The translations under genes and the position numbers were made by a program. The notes beneath the pieces are model-generated. The model did not search any database. It worked only from the letters and a program-made list of their open reading frames with translations, and was not told the origin of the DNA. From an uncultured Succinatimonas sp. (GTDB lineage Bacteria; Pseudomonadota; Gammaproteobacteria; Enterobacterales; Succinivibrionaceae): a stretch of DNA of 13,712 nucleotides. Shown here piece by piece: positions 7,357 to 13,691 of this stretch (positions are counted from its first letter, which is position 1; each line of letters opens with the position of its first letter). Location of the stretch: contig CALBLB010000276.1 of assembly GCA_937896115.1 (NCBI GenBank), positions 1-13,712 on the forward strand, read 5' to 3'.

Positions 7357-7388
7357 AGGCATTTTGTTGCCTTTTGAAGCAAATGCCT
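7357..7388. repeat. Inverted repeat upstream of the metN promoter
   Basis: AGGCATTT (7357-7364) is the exact reverse complement of AAATGCCT (7381-7388). A few further pairs are possible inside. No T-run follows, and it lies upstream of the predicted metN start of transcription, so it is either a DNA-level site or chance. Confidence 0.35.
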
Positions 7389-7411
7389 TGTATTGATATA
7401 AAAAAATACAA

Positions 7412-7430
7412 TAATACACGTTGTGTATTA
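7412..7430. promoter_or_regulatory. Putative operator: 19-base palindrome over the metN -35 element
   Basis: TAATACACGTTGTGTATTA is a perfect 8-base inverted repeat around a GTT centre. Its right arm contains the -35 hexamer (7421-7426), so a bound repressor would block polymerase. It is unlike the MetJ box (AGACGTCT). The regulator is not identified. Confidence 0.55.
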
Positions 7431-7449
7431 GGTATTTTATCTATATACT
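7421..7449 (+). promoter_or_regulatory. Promoter of metNIQ
   Basis: TTGTGT (7421-7426) and TATACT (7444-7449) are separated by 17 bases. Transcription would begin near 7456, giving a leader of about 83 bases. Confidence 0.65.
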
Positions 7450-7473
7450 GTGTGACATTCATTCAGGGAAAAA

Positions 7474-7527
7474 CTCTTTAAGAGAAGATCTTGTAACGAG
7501 CAGTAGCCGTACTAATAAGGCTTTTTT
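7474..7527 (+). promoter_or_regulatory. Structured metN leader, possible weak attenuator
   Basis: The leader holds two adjacent palindromes, CTCTTTAAGAG (7474-7484) and AAGATCTT (7485-7492). After them a short AGCC (7505-7508)/GGCT (7519-7522) stem runs into six T's (7522-7527), just before the start codon. The final stem has only four pairs, so real attenuation is uncertain. No known riboswitch class was recognised. Confidence 0.2.
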
Positions 7528-7538
7528 CAGAGAATAAA

Positions 7539-8576
7539 ATGATTAAGCTCAAGAATATCAGTAAAACCTTTTATAAAGGACAAACTGCAATTAAAGCAGT
7601 TGAAAAGGCGGATCTCATCATCAAAGATAAAGAGATTTTTGGAGTAATCGGATTTTCAGGAGCAGGAAAATCCACTTTGGTACGCTGCATCAACCTTTTG
7701 GAAAGACCTGATGACGGCGGCAGTGTTGAAGTCGGCGGTGTTGAGTTGACTACTCTTTCTGAACGACAGTTGCGAGCAGTGCGTGCGAAAATCGGCATGA
7801 TTTTTCAGCATTTCAATCTTATGCCGTCACGAACCGTGTTGGAAAATGTTCTTTATCCGTTGCAATATCGCGGGATTAAACGAGATGAACAGCTAAAAAA
7901 AGCCAAGGAACTTTTGCAATTGGTCGAACTTTCTGATCGACTGGAGAATTATCCTTCGGAACTTTCTGGCGGACAAAAGCAACGCGTTGCAATTGCCCGT
8001 GCGTTGGCCTGTGATCCTGAAGTTTTGCTTTGCGATGAAGCCACATCAGCTCTTGATCCCACTACGACGCATGAAATTTTGCAACTTCTTAAAAGACTCA
8101 ACCAAAAACTCGGTTTAACCATAGTGATCATTACCCACCAGCTGTCGGTGATTAAAGATATCTGCACCAGTGTGGCAGTGATGGAACGGGGACGGATTGT
8201 CGAGCAGGGGGAAGTTTTCTCTGTTTTTGCTAATCCTCAAAACGAGGTTACCAGAAACTTTCTCAAGGCTGCCTCAAGCCTTTCCAAGGCAGATGTGATT
8301 GCTGCCAAATATCCGCAGATCCTGAATTTGCACCCAGGAGAGAAATTTGTACGTTTGTCTTATACGGGGCAAGGAGTATCGGAGCCTTTAATATCCACTG
8401 TTTCTAATAAATACATGATCACCATGAATATTCTCTTTGCCGATATAGAGCTTCTGGACGGAGCACCCTTGGGTGGAACTGTGGGGATTTTCTCAGGGGA
8501 ACCTGAAAATGTTGAGGCGGCGCTTGATTATTTGAGAGCCAAACAGGTCAAGGTGGAGGTATTGGCAGATGCTTGA
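7539..8576 (+). CDS. metN: Methionine ABC importer ATP-binding subunit MetN
   Basis: This 345-residue ATPase powers uptake of methionine and related compounds with MetI and MetQ. It carries the Walker A Gly-Phe-Ser-Gly-Ala-Gly-Lys-Ser-Thr (38-46), Q-loop Gln90, signature Leu-Ser-Gly-Gly-Gln (142-146), Walker B ending Cys-Asp-Glu (about 162-167), and His200 of the H-loop. A C-terminal region from about 265 corresponds to the NIL domain. In characterised MetN proteins that domain binds cytoplasmic methionine and shuts off transport, so feedback inhibition is expected. Length and domain order match the family. The ribosome site is weak (AGAGA). The stop overlaps the metI start by 8 bases, indicating translational coupling. 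The cargo could be a methionine derivative rather than methionine itself. Confidence 0.93.
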   Translation: MIKLKNISKTFYKGQTAIKAVEKADLIIKDKEIFGVIGFSGAGKSTLVRCINLLERPDDGGSVEVGGVELTTLSERQLRAVRAKIGMIFQHFNLMPSRTVLENVLYPLQYRGIKRDEQLKKAKELLQLVELSDRLENYPSELSGGQKQRVAIARALACDPEVLLCDEATSALDPTTTHEILQLLKRLNQKLGLTIVIITHQLSVIKDICTSVAVMERGRIVEQGEVFSVFANPQNEVTRNFLKAASSLSKADVIAAKYPQILNLHPGEKFVRLSYTGQGVSEPLISTVSNKYMITMNILFADIELLDGAPLGGTVGIFSGEPENVEAALDYLRAKQVKVEVLADA

Positions 8577-9249
8577 TTTTTTAAATACCGTTATTCCAAA
8601 TGTAATGGATAAACCGGATGAGTTGTGGACTGCTGTAGTGCAGACTTTGTACATGCTGATTGTTTCAGGAGTTATTGCTTTTGCATTCGGTTTGTTTTTC
8701 GGTACGGTATTAACCGTTACCGCACCCGGTGCCATCATGGAAAATCGCAGAATATTTGCAATTTTAAGTGCAGTGGTGAATATATTTAGAAGTATTCCCT
8801 TTGTGATCTTGCTGGCCGCTTTGATCCCTCTTTCACGTTTTGTCGTCGGTACGGCTATCGGAACCACAGGTGCGCTTGTTCCTTTGGTGGTAGGTACGGT
8901 CCCTTTTTTCTCACGACAGGTTGAGAGTGCTCTGGCCGGAGTGGATTCAGGACTGGTGGAAGCTGCCAAAAGCATGGGATCTTCAAATTTAGGGATCATT
9001 TTCCGTGTATATCTTAAGGAAAGTATTCCAAATATTATCAGAGTAACTCAGATAACCTCCATCAGTCTCATAGGCCTTACGGCCATGGCCGGTGCCATAG
9101 GCGGAGGCGGTTTGGGTGACTTTGCAATACGCTACGGTCACCAGCGCGGACAAACGGACGTTACCTACGTGACAGTACTGGTGATCTTAATCGGTGTATG
9201 GGTAATTCAGTCGGTCGGTAACTATTTCATCAGAAAACTTTCACACTAG
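8569..9249 (+). CDS. metI: Methionine ABC importer permease MetI
   Basis: This inner-membrane permease of the D/L-methionine importer has 226 residues with about five hydrophobic segments. The cytoplasmic coupling motif starts at Glu131-Ala-Ala-Lys-Ser-Met-Gly, the EAA loop that docks on MetN. Further family marks are Arg-Ser-Ile-Pro-Phe (about 74-78) and the glycine-rich Gly-Ala-Ile-Gly-Gly-Gly-Gly-Leu-Gly-Asp near the last membrane segment. The ATG at 8569 lies inside the end of metN, in a different frame. A long antisense frame over its 5' half is only a by-product of codon composition. Confidence 0.93.
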   Translation: MLDFLNTVIPNVMDKPDELWTAVVQTLYMLIVSGVIAFAFGLFFGTVLTVTAPGAIMENRRIFAILSAVVNIFRSIPFVILLAALIPLSRFVVGTAIGTTGALVPLVVGTVPFFSRQVESALAGVDSGLVEAAKSMGSSNLGIIFRVYLKESIPNIIRVTQITSISLIGLTAMAGAIGGGGLGDFAIRYGHQRGQTDVTYVTVLVILIGVWVIQSVGNYFIRKLSH

Positions 9250-9302
9250 ACTGAAGTTATGGATTGTTTCAGCTTGTTTTAAAAACTATTTCGGAGAAAA
9301 AA

Positions 9303-10160
9303 ATGAAATTATTGGGTAAAGCGTCCTTGTTGGTTTTGGGAACTGCAGCAGTATTGCTTGCAGGTTGCGGAAAAGAAGCAGCGCAGGAGCAAACTGCTGC
9401 AGCTAACACTGCAACTAAGTCTGATCTTAAAGAAGTTAAGGTTGGTCTGGTCGGAGAACACAACGAAGAGTGGCAGTATTTACAAAAACAACTTGAATCC
9501 AAAGGGATAAAACTTACGTTGGTAAAATTTGCCGACTATACATTGCCAAACAGAGCATTGAATGATGGGGAAATCGATTTGAACGCTTTTCAGCATGTGG
9601 CTTTCCTAAAAGCTGAAAACGAACAAAAAGGATTCCACAATGTAGGAATAGGGGATACTTTGATCGCACCTCTTGGTTTATTCTCTAAAAAGATTAAATC
9701 AGTGGAGGAATTAAAAGACGGTGACACCATTGCAATTCCCAATGATGTTACCAACGGAGGGCGTGCTCTTAAAGTTTTGGAACTTGCCGGTCTGATTAAA
9801 CTAAATCCTGAGGCAGGCTACACTCCCGGGGTAAGGGATATCACTTCAAATCCTAAGCATATTAAGATCTATGAAGTTGATGCAGGCAATACTCCGAGTT
9901 TGCTGCCGGATGTGGCAGGAGCTGTTATCAATAACAATTACTGTGTTGATAACGGTATAGATCCCATTAAAGATCCGATTTTTTCAGACGGCGTAGGCAA
10001 AGTCGATCCTGATAATCCTTATATAAATATCATTGCCGCAAGAGAGGCAGATAAAGACAATCCTTTGTACAAGGAAGTAGTAAAAGCTTATCAAACCAAA
10101 GAAGTAGCTGATATTATCGTCAAATATCATGTAGGCTCGGTACCAGTGTTCAAATACTGA
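9303..10160 (+). CDS. metQ: Methionine-binding lipoprotein MetQ (NlpA family)
   Basis: This is the membrane-anchored binding protein that captures methionine or a related ligand for MetNI. The 285-residue product begins with a lipoprotein signal ending Leu19-Ala-Gly-Cys22, followed by a low-complexity Ala/Gln/Thr linker. It then shows the NlpA-family marks Asp-Tyr-x-Leu-Pro-Asn-x-Ala-Leu, Gly-Glu-Ile-Asp-x-Asn-x-Phe-Gln-His and Ile-Ala-Ile-Pro-Asn-Asp followed by Gly-Arg-Ala-Leu. The ATG at 9303 is chosen over an upstream in-frame start at 9264: GGAG (9293-9296) lies 6 bases before it, and the signal peptide then starts correctly. It lies 53 bases after metI in the same operon. No T-rich terminator follows; the only hairpin downstream sits inside the opposing acetyltransferase gene. 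Confidence 0.93.
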   Translation: MKLLGKASLLVLGTAAVLLAGCGKEAAQEQTAAANTATKSDLKEVKVGLVGEHNEEWQYLQKQLESKGIKLTLVKFADYTLPNRALNDGEIDLNAFQHVAFLKAENEQKGFHNVGIGDTLIAPLGLFSKKIKSVEELKDGDTIAIPNDVTNGGRALKVLELAGLIKLNPEAGYTPGVRDITSNPKHIKIYEVDAGNTPSLLPDVAGAVINNNYCVDNGIDPIKDPIFSDGVGKVDPDNPYINIIAAREADKDNPLYKEVVKAYQTKEVADIIVKYHVGSVPVFKY

Positions 10161-10652
10161 TCACAAAGTAAGAGTATAGAAATCTACACCTTGAAATTGC
10201 CCGAATTTTCGGGCAATTTCATCAATACGACCGCAAAATTTAAAACCTGTTTTTTTATGCAAAGCAATGCTGGCTTTGTTTGAAGAGGTGATCAGTGAAA
10301 TTATAAGATGCAGCCCGCCGTTTGTTTTGGCCCGTGAGATCACTTCTCTTACCAATTGTTCACCGATCCCGTGTCCGCGCACCTCTTTGTCTACGTAAAC
10401 AGATAATTCGGCTGTGCAGGAAAAAGCGTCCTTAGATCCGTAAGCTGACAACGAGGCGTAACCAGAAATTTTCCCTTGAAGTTCGGCAACAAGCAACAGG
10501 TAGGGTCGTTTTTGGTGTTCTTCAAACCAAATTTTGCGTTCTTGCAATGTTTTCTCATTTTCATCAAATGTTGCAGTATTGTTGGCAATTTCGTAATTAT
10601 AAATATTTGTTATAGCAGGTAAATCGCTTTCTAAGGCATCTCTTAACAGCAT
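10161..10652 (-). CDS. GNAT N-acetyltransferase, MnaT/phosphinothricin-acetyltransferase-like
   Basis: This cytoplasmic acetyl-CoA-dependent transferase of 163 residues has the acetyl-CoA loop Arg92-Gly-His-Gly-Ile-Gly97. It also shows the N-terminal Ile-Tyr-Asn-Tyr, a Gly-Tyr-Ala-Ser strand, the Glu-Leu-Ser-Val-Tyr-Val strand, and a C-terminal Lys-x-Gly-Phe plus Lys-Phe-Gly. This pattern resembles E. coli MnaT (YncA) and the PAT group, which acetylate the alpha-amino group of methionine sulfone, methionine sulfoximine or phosphinothricin. Its position beside a methionine-type importer fits such a substrate, but the exact one cannot be read from sequence. The start is preceded by GGGA about 4 bases upstream on the minus strand. 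It converges on metQ with no base between the two stop codons and diverges from the oxidase pair. Confidence 0.85.
   Translation of the reverse strand: MLLRDALESDLPAITNIYNYEIANNTATFDENEKTLQERKIWFEEHQKRPYLLLVAELQGKISGYASLSAYGSKDAFSCTAELSVYVDKEVRGHGIGEQLVREVISRAKTNGGLHLIISLITSSNKASIALHKKTGFKFCGRIDEIARKFGQFQGVDFYTLTL
10193..10220. repeat. Perfect 12-13 base hairpin inside the 3' end of the GNAT gene, downstream of metQ
   Basis: GAAATTGCCCGA (10193-10204) pairs with TCGGGCAATTTC (10209-10220) around ATTT. It begins 32 bases past the metQ stop. No strong T-run follows on either strand. It may define the metQ mRNA 3' end or block exonucleases, although the same bases encode residues near the acetyltransferase Lys-Phe-Gly motif. 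Confidence 0.55.
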
Positions 10653-10691
10653 TGGTTATCCCGATTTTTGTTATAAATAAATAAAATATAT

Positions 10692-10720
10692 TTAACTATG
10701 ATATATAGTTTGTCTATAAT
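10692..10720 (+). promoter_or_regulatory. Promoter of the tandem FAD oxidase genes
   Basis: TTAACT (10692-10697) and a consensus TATAAT (10715-10720) are separated by 17 bases. Transcription near 10727 gives a leader of about 147 bases. A weaker promoter for the divergent acetyltransferase probably overlaps on the other strand. Confidence 0.6.
10694..10710. promoter_or_regulatory. Putative operator palindrome inside the oxidase promoter
   Basis: AACTATGATATATAGTT carries 6-base arms (10694-10699 and 10705-10710) around a 5-base centre. It covers the -35 and spacer of the oxidase promoter and lies in the shared upstream region of the acetyltransferase. It could control both genes. The sequence is AT-rich, so chance is possible. 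Confidence 0.35.
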
Positions 10721-10791
10721 GTTCTCAAAACAATCTCAATAAAAGAAATTTCTTACTTTATCGCAGATTGAAATCGAATGTTTTGTAGCAG

Positions 10792-10831
10792 GAAAGCCTG
10801 ACGGACAAGTTCAATTGTTTTGTCAGCTTTC
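10792..10831 (+). promoter_or_regulatory. Structured leader hairpin upstream of the first oxidase
   Basis: GAAAG (10792-10796) pairs with CTTTC (10827-10831). After one bulged C, CTGAC (10798-10802) pairs with GTCAG (10822-10826). Above an internal loop, ACAA (10805-10808) pairs with TTGT (10815-10818). It lies in the middle of the long leader. No T-run follows, so it is not a terminator. It does not match a riboswitch class known to me. Confidence 0.4.
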
Positions 10832-10873
10832 TTATAGGCCAGAAACGGCATACGAAGATTAGGGTATAACATC

Positions 10874-12220
10874 ATGGGCAAAGTTACAGTGTTTCCCAAG
10901 GATACAGGAGTAAATCCTTGGTTTGAGACGGCTTCCAATAAGGATCGTCGTTTTACCGATATTTCCAAGTTGCAAGATGAATACGATTATGTGATCGTCG
11001 GAGCCGGTTTTGGCGGTGTAAGTGCGGCTTTTCGTTTGGCTCATAATGATCCCAAAGCCAAAATAGCCCTATTTGATGCCTTAAAGGTCGGTACGTTCAG
11101 TTCAGGTCGAAATGCGGGGTTCCTTTATATATCGCAACTTTCAACGCCTTTGGTCGGTCCGGATCGTTTTACGCTTGATGATCAAAAAATGTTGATCCAC
11201 CTTAATACCGTGGTTACCAAGCGCATTACAGACATCATAGAAAGTAAAAAGCTTGATTTGGATTTTTCCTGGGACGGCATGTATCACGCAGTAAGGGAGA
11301 AACGTAACGAACGCGCGTTAAAAGAGCTGGCTGCAGGATATGATGAGGCAGGAATAAAGTATTCTTGGGTAAAAGGAGAGGAACTTAGAAAACGTCTGGG
11401 TACTGATTTTTATACTCAGGCTATTTTTACAGAAGATTGTGCATTGGATAACCCGGCTGAATTGATCCGCGGTCTTGCTTTGGCATTACCAGAAAATGTA
11501 TCGCTGTTTGAGCAGACTCCCGTTGCCGAGGTCAAAGAAGGAAAAACTCCTTACGTAGTGTTAAAAGACGGTCGTGCTATTAAAGCAGGAAAGATCATCC
11601 TGACTGTTAATGCTTTTATCAAAAATTTCGGGTTTGGCAACCGCGAGATCACCAATGTATCTGCTATCCAAAGCTTCGGAGCCATGACCAGAGTTCTTAA
11701 CGACGAGGAATTGAAGGATTTTGAGGGTGTGAAATCTTGGGGAATTGTGGCAACGCATCCTGCCGGAGCTACGGTACGTTTTACGTCAAAAAAACGCATT
11801 TTTGTGCGTACTGATATAGCTTATGCACCTTCTTCAAGGCTTAATATTCCGGAAAAACGTTTTGAACAGGCTAAACCTTTGTTACGCAATGCTTTTGAAA
11901 AACGTTTCCCCAAATTGACGCATGTTCCGTTTGAATATGAGTACGGCGGGCTGATTGCGTTTACCGGGAATACCGTGCCTTTGTTCGGTGAGATTGCTGC
12001 AAATGTTTATGCCGGAACAACTTCAGACGGAACCGGAGTGACACGAGCTTCCATTTTAGGAAATTATCTGGCAGATTTAATTCAGGGAGTGGACAGTCCA
12101 GAACTCAATTACATCAAGGAAAAATATCATCCTAGCTATTTACCTCCTGAAATTTTGAGAACTCCCGGTGCAGAGGCAGCTCTTTGGTGGAAAAACGTAA
12201 AAGCAGGATCAGAACTTTAG
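10874..12220 (+). CDS. FAD-dependent oxidoreductase, DAO family (PuuB-like), copy 1
   Basis: This protein belongs to the DAO family (D-amino-acid/glycine/amine oxidases), flavoenzymes that oxidise a C-N bond to an imine. The 448-residue protein has a 38-residue N-terminal extension, then the FAD-binding Gly43-Ala-Gly-Phe-Gly-Gly48 in a beta-alpha-beta fold. Next comes Ser-Ser-Gly-Arg79-Asn-Ala-Gly-Phe, the second flavin contact seen in PuuB-type enzymes. Near the end is a Gly-x-x-Ala-Phe-Thr-Gly-Asn-x-x-Pro-Leu-Phe-Gly segment followed by Ser-Asp-Gly-Thr-Gly-Val-Thr-Arg. The layout matches gamma-glutamylputrescine oxidase PuuB throughout. The substrate is probably an amine or amino-acid derivative but is not determined. 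The ribosome site AGGG (10860-10863) is rather distant (10 bases). It carries Tyr85 directly after the Arg-Asn-Ala-Gly-Phe-Leu loop, where copy 2 has His. No signal peptide, so cytoplasmic. Confidence 0.85.
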   Translation: MGKVTVFPKDTGVNPWFETASNKDRRFTDISKLQDEYDYVIVGAGFGGVSAAFRLAHNDPKAKIALFDALKVGTFSSGRNAGFLYISQLSTPLVGPDRFTLDDQKMLIHLNTVVTKRITDIIESKKLDLDFSWDGMYHAVREKRNERALKELAAGYDEAGIKYSWVKGEELRKRLGTDFYTQAIFTEDCALDNPAELIRGLALALPENVSLFEQTPVAEVKEGKTPYVVLKDGRAIKAGKIILTVNAFIKNFGFGNREITNVSAIQSFGAMTRVLNDEELKDFEGVKSWGIVATHPAGATVRFTSKKRIFVRTDIAYAPSSRLNIPEKRFEQAKPLLRNAFEKRFPKLTHVPFEYEYGGLIAFTGNTVPLFGEIAANVYAGTTSDGTGVTRASILGNYLADLIQGVDSPELNYIKEKYHPSYLPPEILRTPGAEAALWWKNVKAGSEL

Positions 12221-12239
12221 AATTTCAGCGGAGAAAAAA

Positions 12240-13586
12240 ATGGGCAAAATTACTGCATTTCCTAAGGATACAGGAGTAAATCCTTGGTTTGAGACGGCTG
12301 TCAACAAAGACGAAAAATTCAGAGACTTGTCGTCATTGCAAGATGAGTATGATTATGTGATTGTGGGAGCTGGTTTCGGCGGTGTGACGGCGGCGTACAG
12401 ATTGTCGCATAATGATCCTTCTGCCAAGATTGCAATATTTGACGCCTTGAAAGTAGGTACGTTCAGTTCGGGGCGCAATGCCGGGTTCCTGCATATATCG
12501 CAGATCACCACTTCATTGGTGGGATTTGATCGTTTTACTCTTGAAGATCAAAAGGTTTTAAACAGATTAAATGCGATCGTCACCAAACGTATCACTGACA
12601 TCATAGAAAGTAAAAAGCTTGATTTGGATTTTTCCTGGGACGGCATGTATCACGCTGTAAGGGAAAAACGAAACGAGGAAGCTTTAAAAGCCTTATCAAA
12701 GGCTTATGACAAGGTCGGGATCCCTTACAGCTGGGTAAAAGGTGATGAACTTTCATCACGTCTTGGCACTGATTTTTACACTCAGGCAATTTTTACCGAA
12801 GATTGTGCTCTTGATAATCCTGCCGAGTTGATCCGCGGATTGGCCTTGGCTCTTCCTGACAATGTTTCTATTTTTGAGGAATGCCCGATTATTGAGGTCA
12901 AGGAAGGAGAAAGTCCTTTTGTGATCTTAAAAAACGGAAAAATTGTAAAAGCACGAAAAGTGATCCTTACCGTCAATGCTTTTATCAAAAATTTCGGTTT
13001 TTCAGGACGTGATATAAGTAATGTTTCGGCTATTCAAAGCTTTGGTGCCATGACCAGGGTGCTTAATGAGGAAGAACTTAAAGATTTTGCAGGAGTGAAA
13101 TCTTGGGGTGTGGTGGCTACTCACCCTGCCGGAGCAACGGTGCGTTTTACCTCTAAAAAACGTATTTTTGTACGTACTGATATAGCTTATGCTCCGTCGT
13201 CGAGATTGAATATTCCCGAAAAACGTTTTGAGAAAGCGAAACCTTTACTGCGCAATGCGTTTGAAAAACGTTTCCCTAAATTGACGCATGTTCCTTTTGA
13301 GTATGAGTACGGCGGATTGATCGCTTTTACCGGCAACACCGTGCCGCTGTTTGGTGAAATTGCAACAAATATATACGCAGGCACGACTTCTGACGGTTCA
13401 GGAGTTACCCGTGCGTCGATACTTGGTAATTATTTGGCTGATTTGATTCAGGGGGTAGACAGTCCGGAACTTAGGTACATAAAGGCAAAATATCATCCAA
13501 GTTATTTGCCTCCTGAGATTTTAAGAACTCCCGGGGCTGAAGCTGCGTTGTATTGGAAAAATGTCAAAGCCGGCAGTGAGCTGTAG
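12240..13586 (+). CDS. FAD-dependent oxidoreductase, DAO family (PuuB-like), copy 2
   Basis: This is a second DAO-family flavoenzyme of exactly the same length as its neighbour (448 residues), aligning end to end without gaps. By eye about 65 residues differ (about 85% identity). About 55 of these fall in residues 1-260, and the C-terminal 188 residues are almost unchanged. The FAD motifs (Gly43-Ala-Gly-Phe-Gly-Gly48 and Gly-Arg79-Asn-Ala-Gly) are intact. Notable changes are His85 for Tyr, Phe96 for Pro and Ser92 for Pro, close to the flavin-contact loop. It lies 19 bases after copy 1 with GGAG (12230-12233) 6 bases before the start, so the two are co-transcribed. Both copies look functional. 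Different substrates, or a mixed oligomer, are both possible. No terminator hairpin is visible after the stop. Confidence 0.85.
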   Translation: MGKITAFPKDTGVNPWFETAVNKDEKFRDLSSLQDEYDYVIVGAGFGGVTAAYRLSHNDPSAKIAIFDALKVGTFSSGRNAGFLHISQITTSLVGFDRFTLEDQKVLNRLNAIVTKRITDIIESKKLDLDFSWDGMYHAVREKRNEEALKALSKAYDKVGIPYSWVKGDELSSRLGTDFYTQAIFTEDCALDNPAELIRGLALALPDNVSIFEECPIIEVKEGESPFVILKNGKIVKARKVILTVNAFIKNFGFSGRDISNVSAIQSFGAMTRVLNEEELKDFAGVKSWGVVATHPAGATVRFTSKKRIFVRTDIAYAPSSRLNIPEKRFEKAKPLLRNAFEKRFPKLTHVPFEYEYGGLIAFTGNTVPLFGEIATNIYAGTTSDGSGVTRASILGNYLADLIQGVDSPELRYIKAKYHPSYLPPEILRTPGAEAALYWKNVKAGSEL

Positions 13587-13588
13587 CT

Positions 13589-13661
13589 AGAAGGCAGACA
13601 GGGGGAGAGAAGGGAGAGGGAGGAGGATAGAGAAGGTAGTGGAGAAAAAAATAAAAAAAAA
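13589..13661. other. Polypurine tract between oxidase copy 2 and the outward promoter
   Basis: Of 73 bases on the plus strand only six are pyrimidines. The stretch 13600-13627 is 28 purines without a break, G-rich first and then A-rich. There is no hairpin terminator and no open reading frame of note. The A-rich right end could serve as an UP element for the promoter that follows. Confidence 0.8.
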
Positions 13662-13663
13662 TG

Positions 13664-13691
13664 TTGACATGGAAAAATAAATGTCTATAAT
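13664..13691 (+). promoter_or_regulatory. Consensus sigma-70 promoter, probably for a stable-RNA operon beyond the edge
   Basis: TTGACA (13664-13669) and TATAAT (13686-13691) both match the consensus exactly, 16 bases apart, with an A-rich tract directly upstream. After the -10 comes GCCATCTCG. Such strong promoters typically drive rRNA or tRNA genes, but only 21 bases remain in the window, so the transcript cannot be identified. Confidence 0.75.

Larger units (their letters stand above)
10874..13586 (+). repeat. Tandem gene duplication of the FAD oxidase (two 1347-base units)
   Basis: The two units have equal length and order, with many synonymous differences. Two tracts stay identical at the base level: 36 bases (10898-10933 = 12264-12299) and 59 bases (11231-11289 = 12597-12655). 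The duplication is therefore old and kept under selection, with possible local gene conversion. Confidence 0.9.

Noticed and set aside
7300..7538. Search for MetJ boxes or a SAM riboswitch before metN
   Set aside because: No tandem AGACGTCT-like sites and no recognisable SAM riboswitch core were seen; the AAGATCTT palindrome is not close enough to a MetJ box.
8493..8999. 168-codon minus-strand open frame opposite metI
   Set aside because: It is fully antisense to a clear MetI gene, is rich in Thr/Lys low-complexity residues, has no recognised domain, and is explained by metI codon composition.
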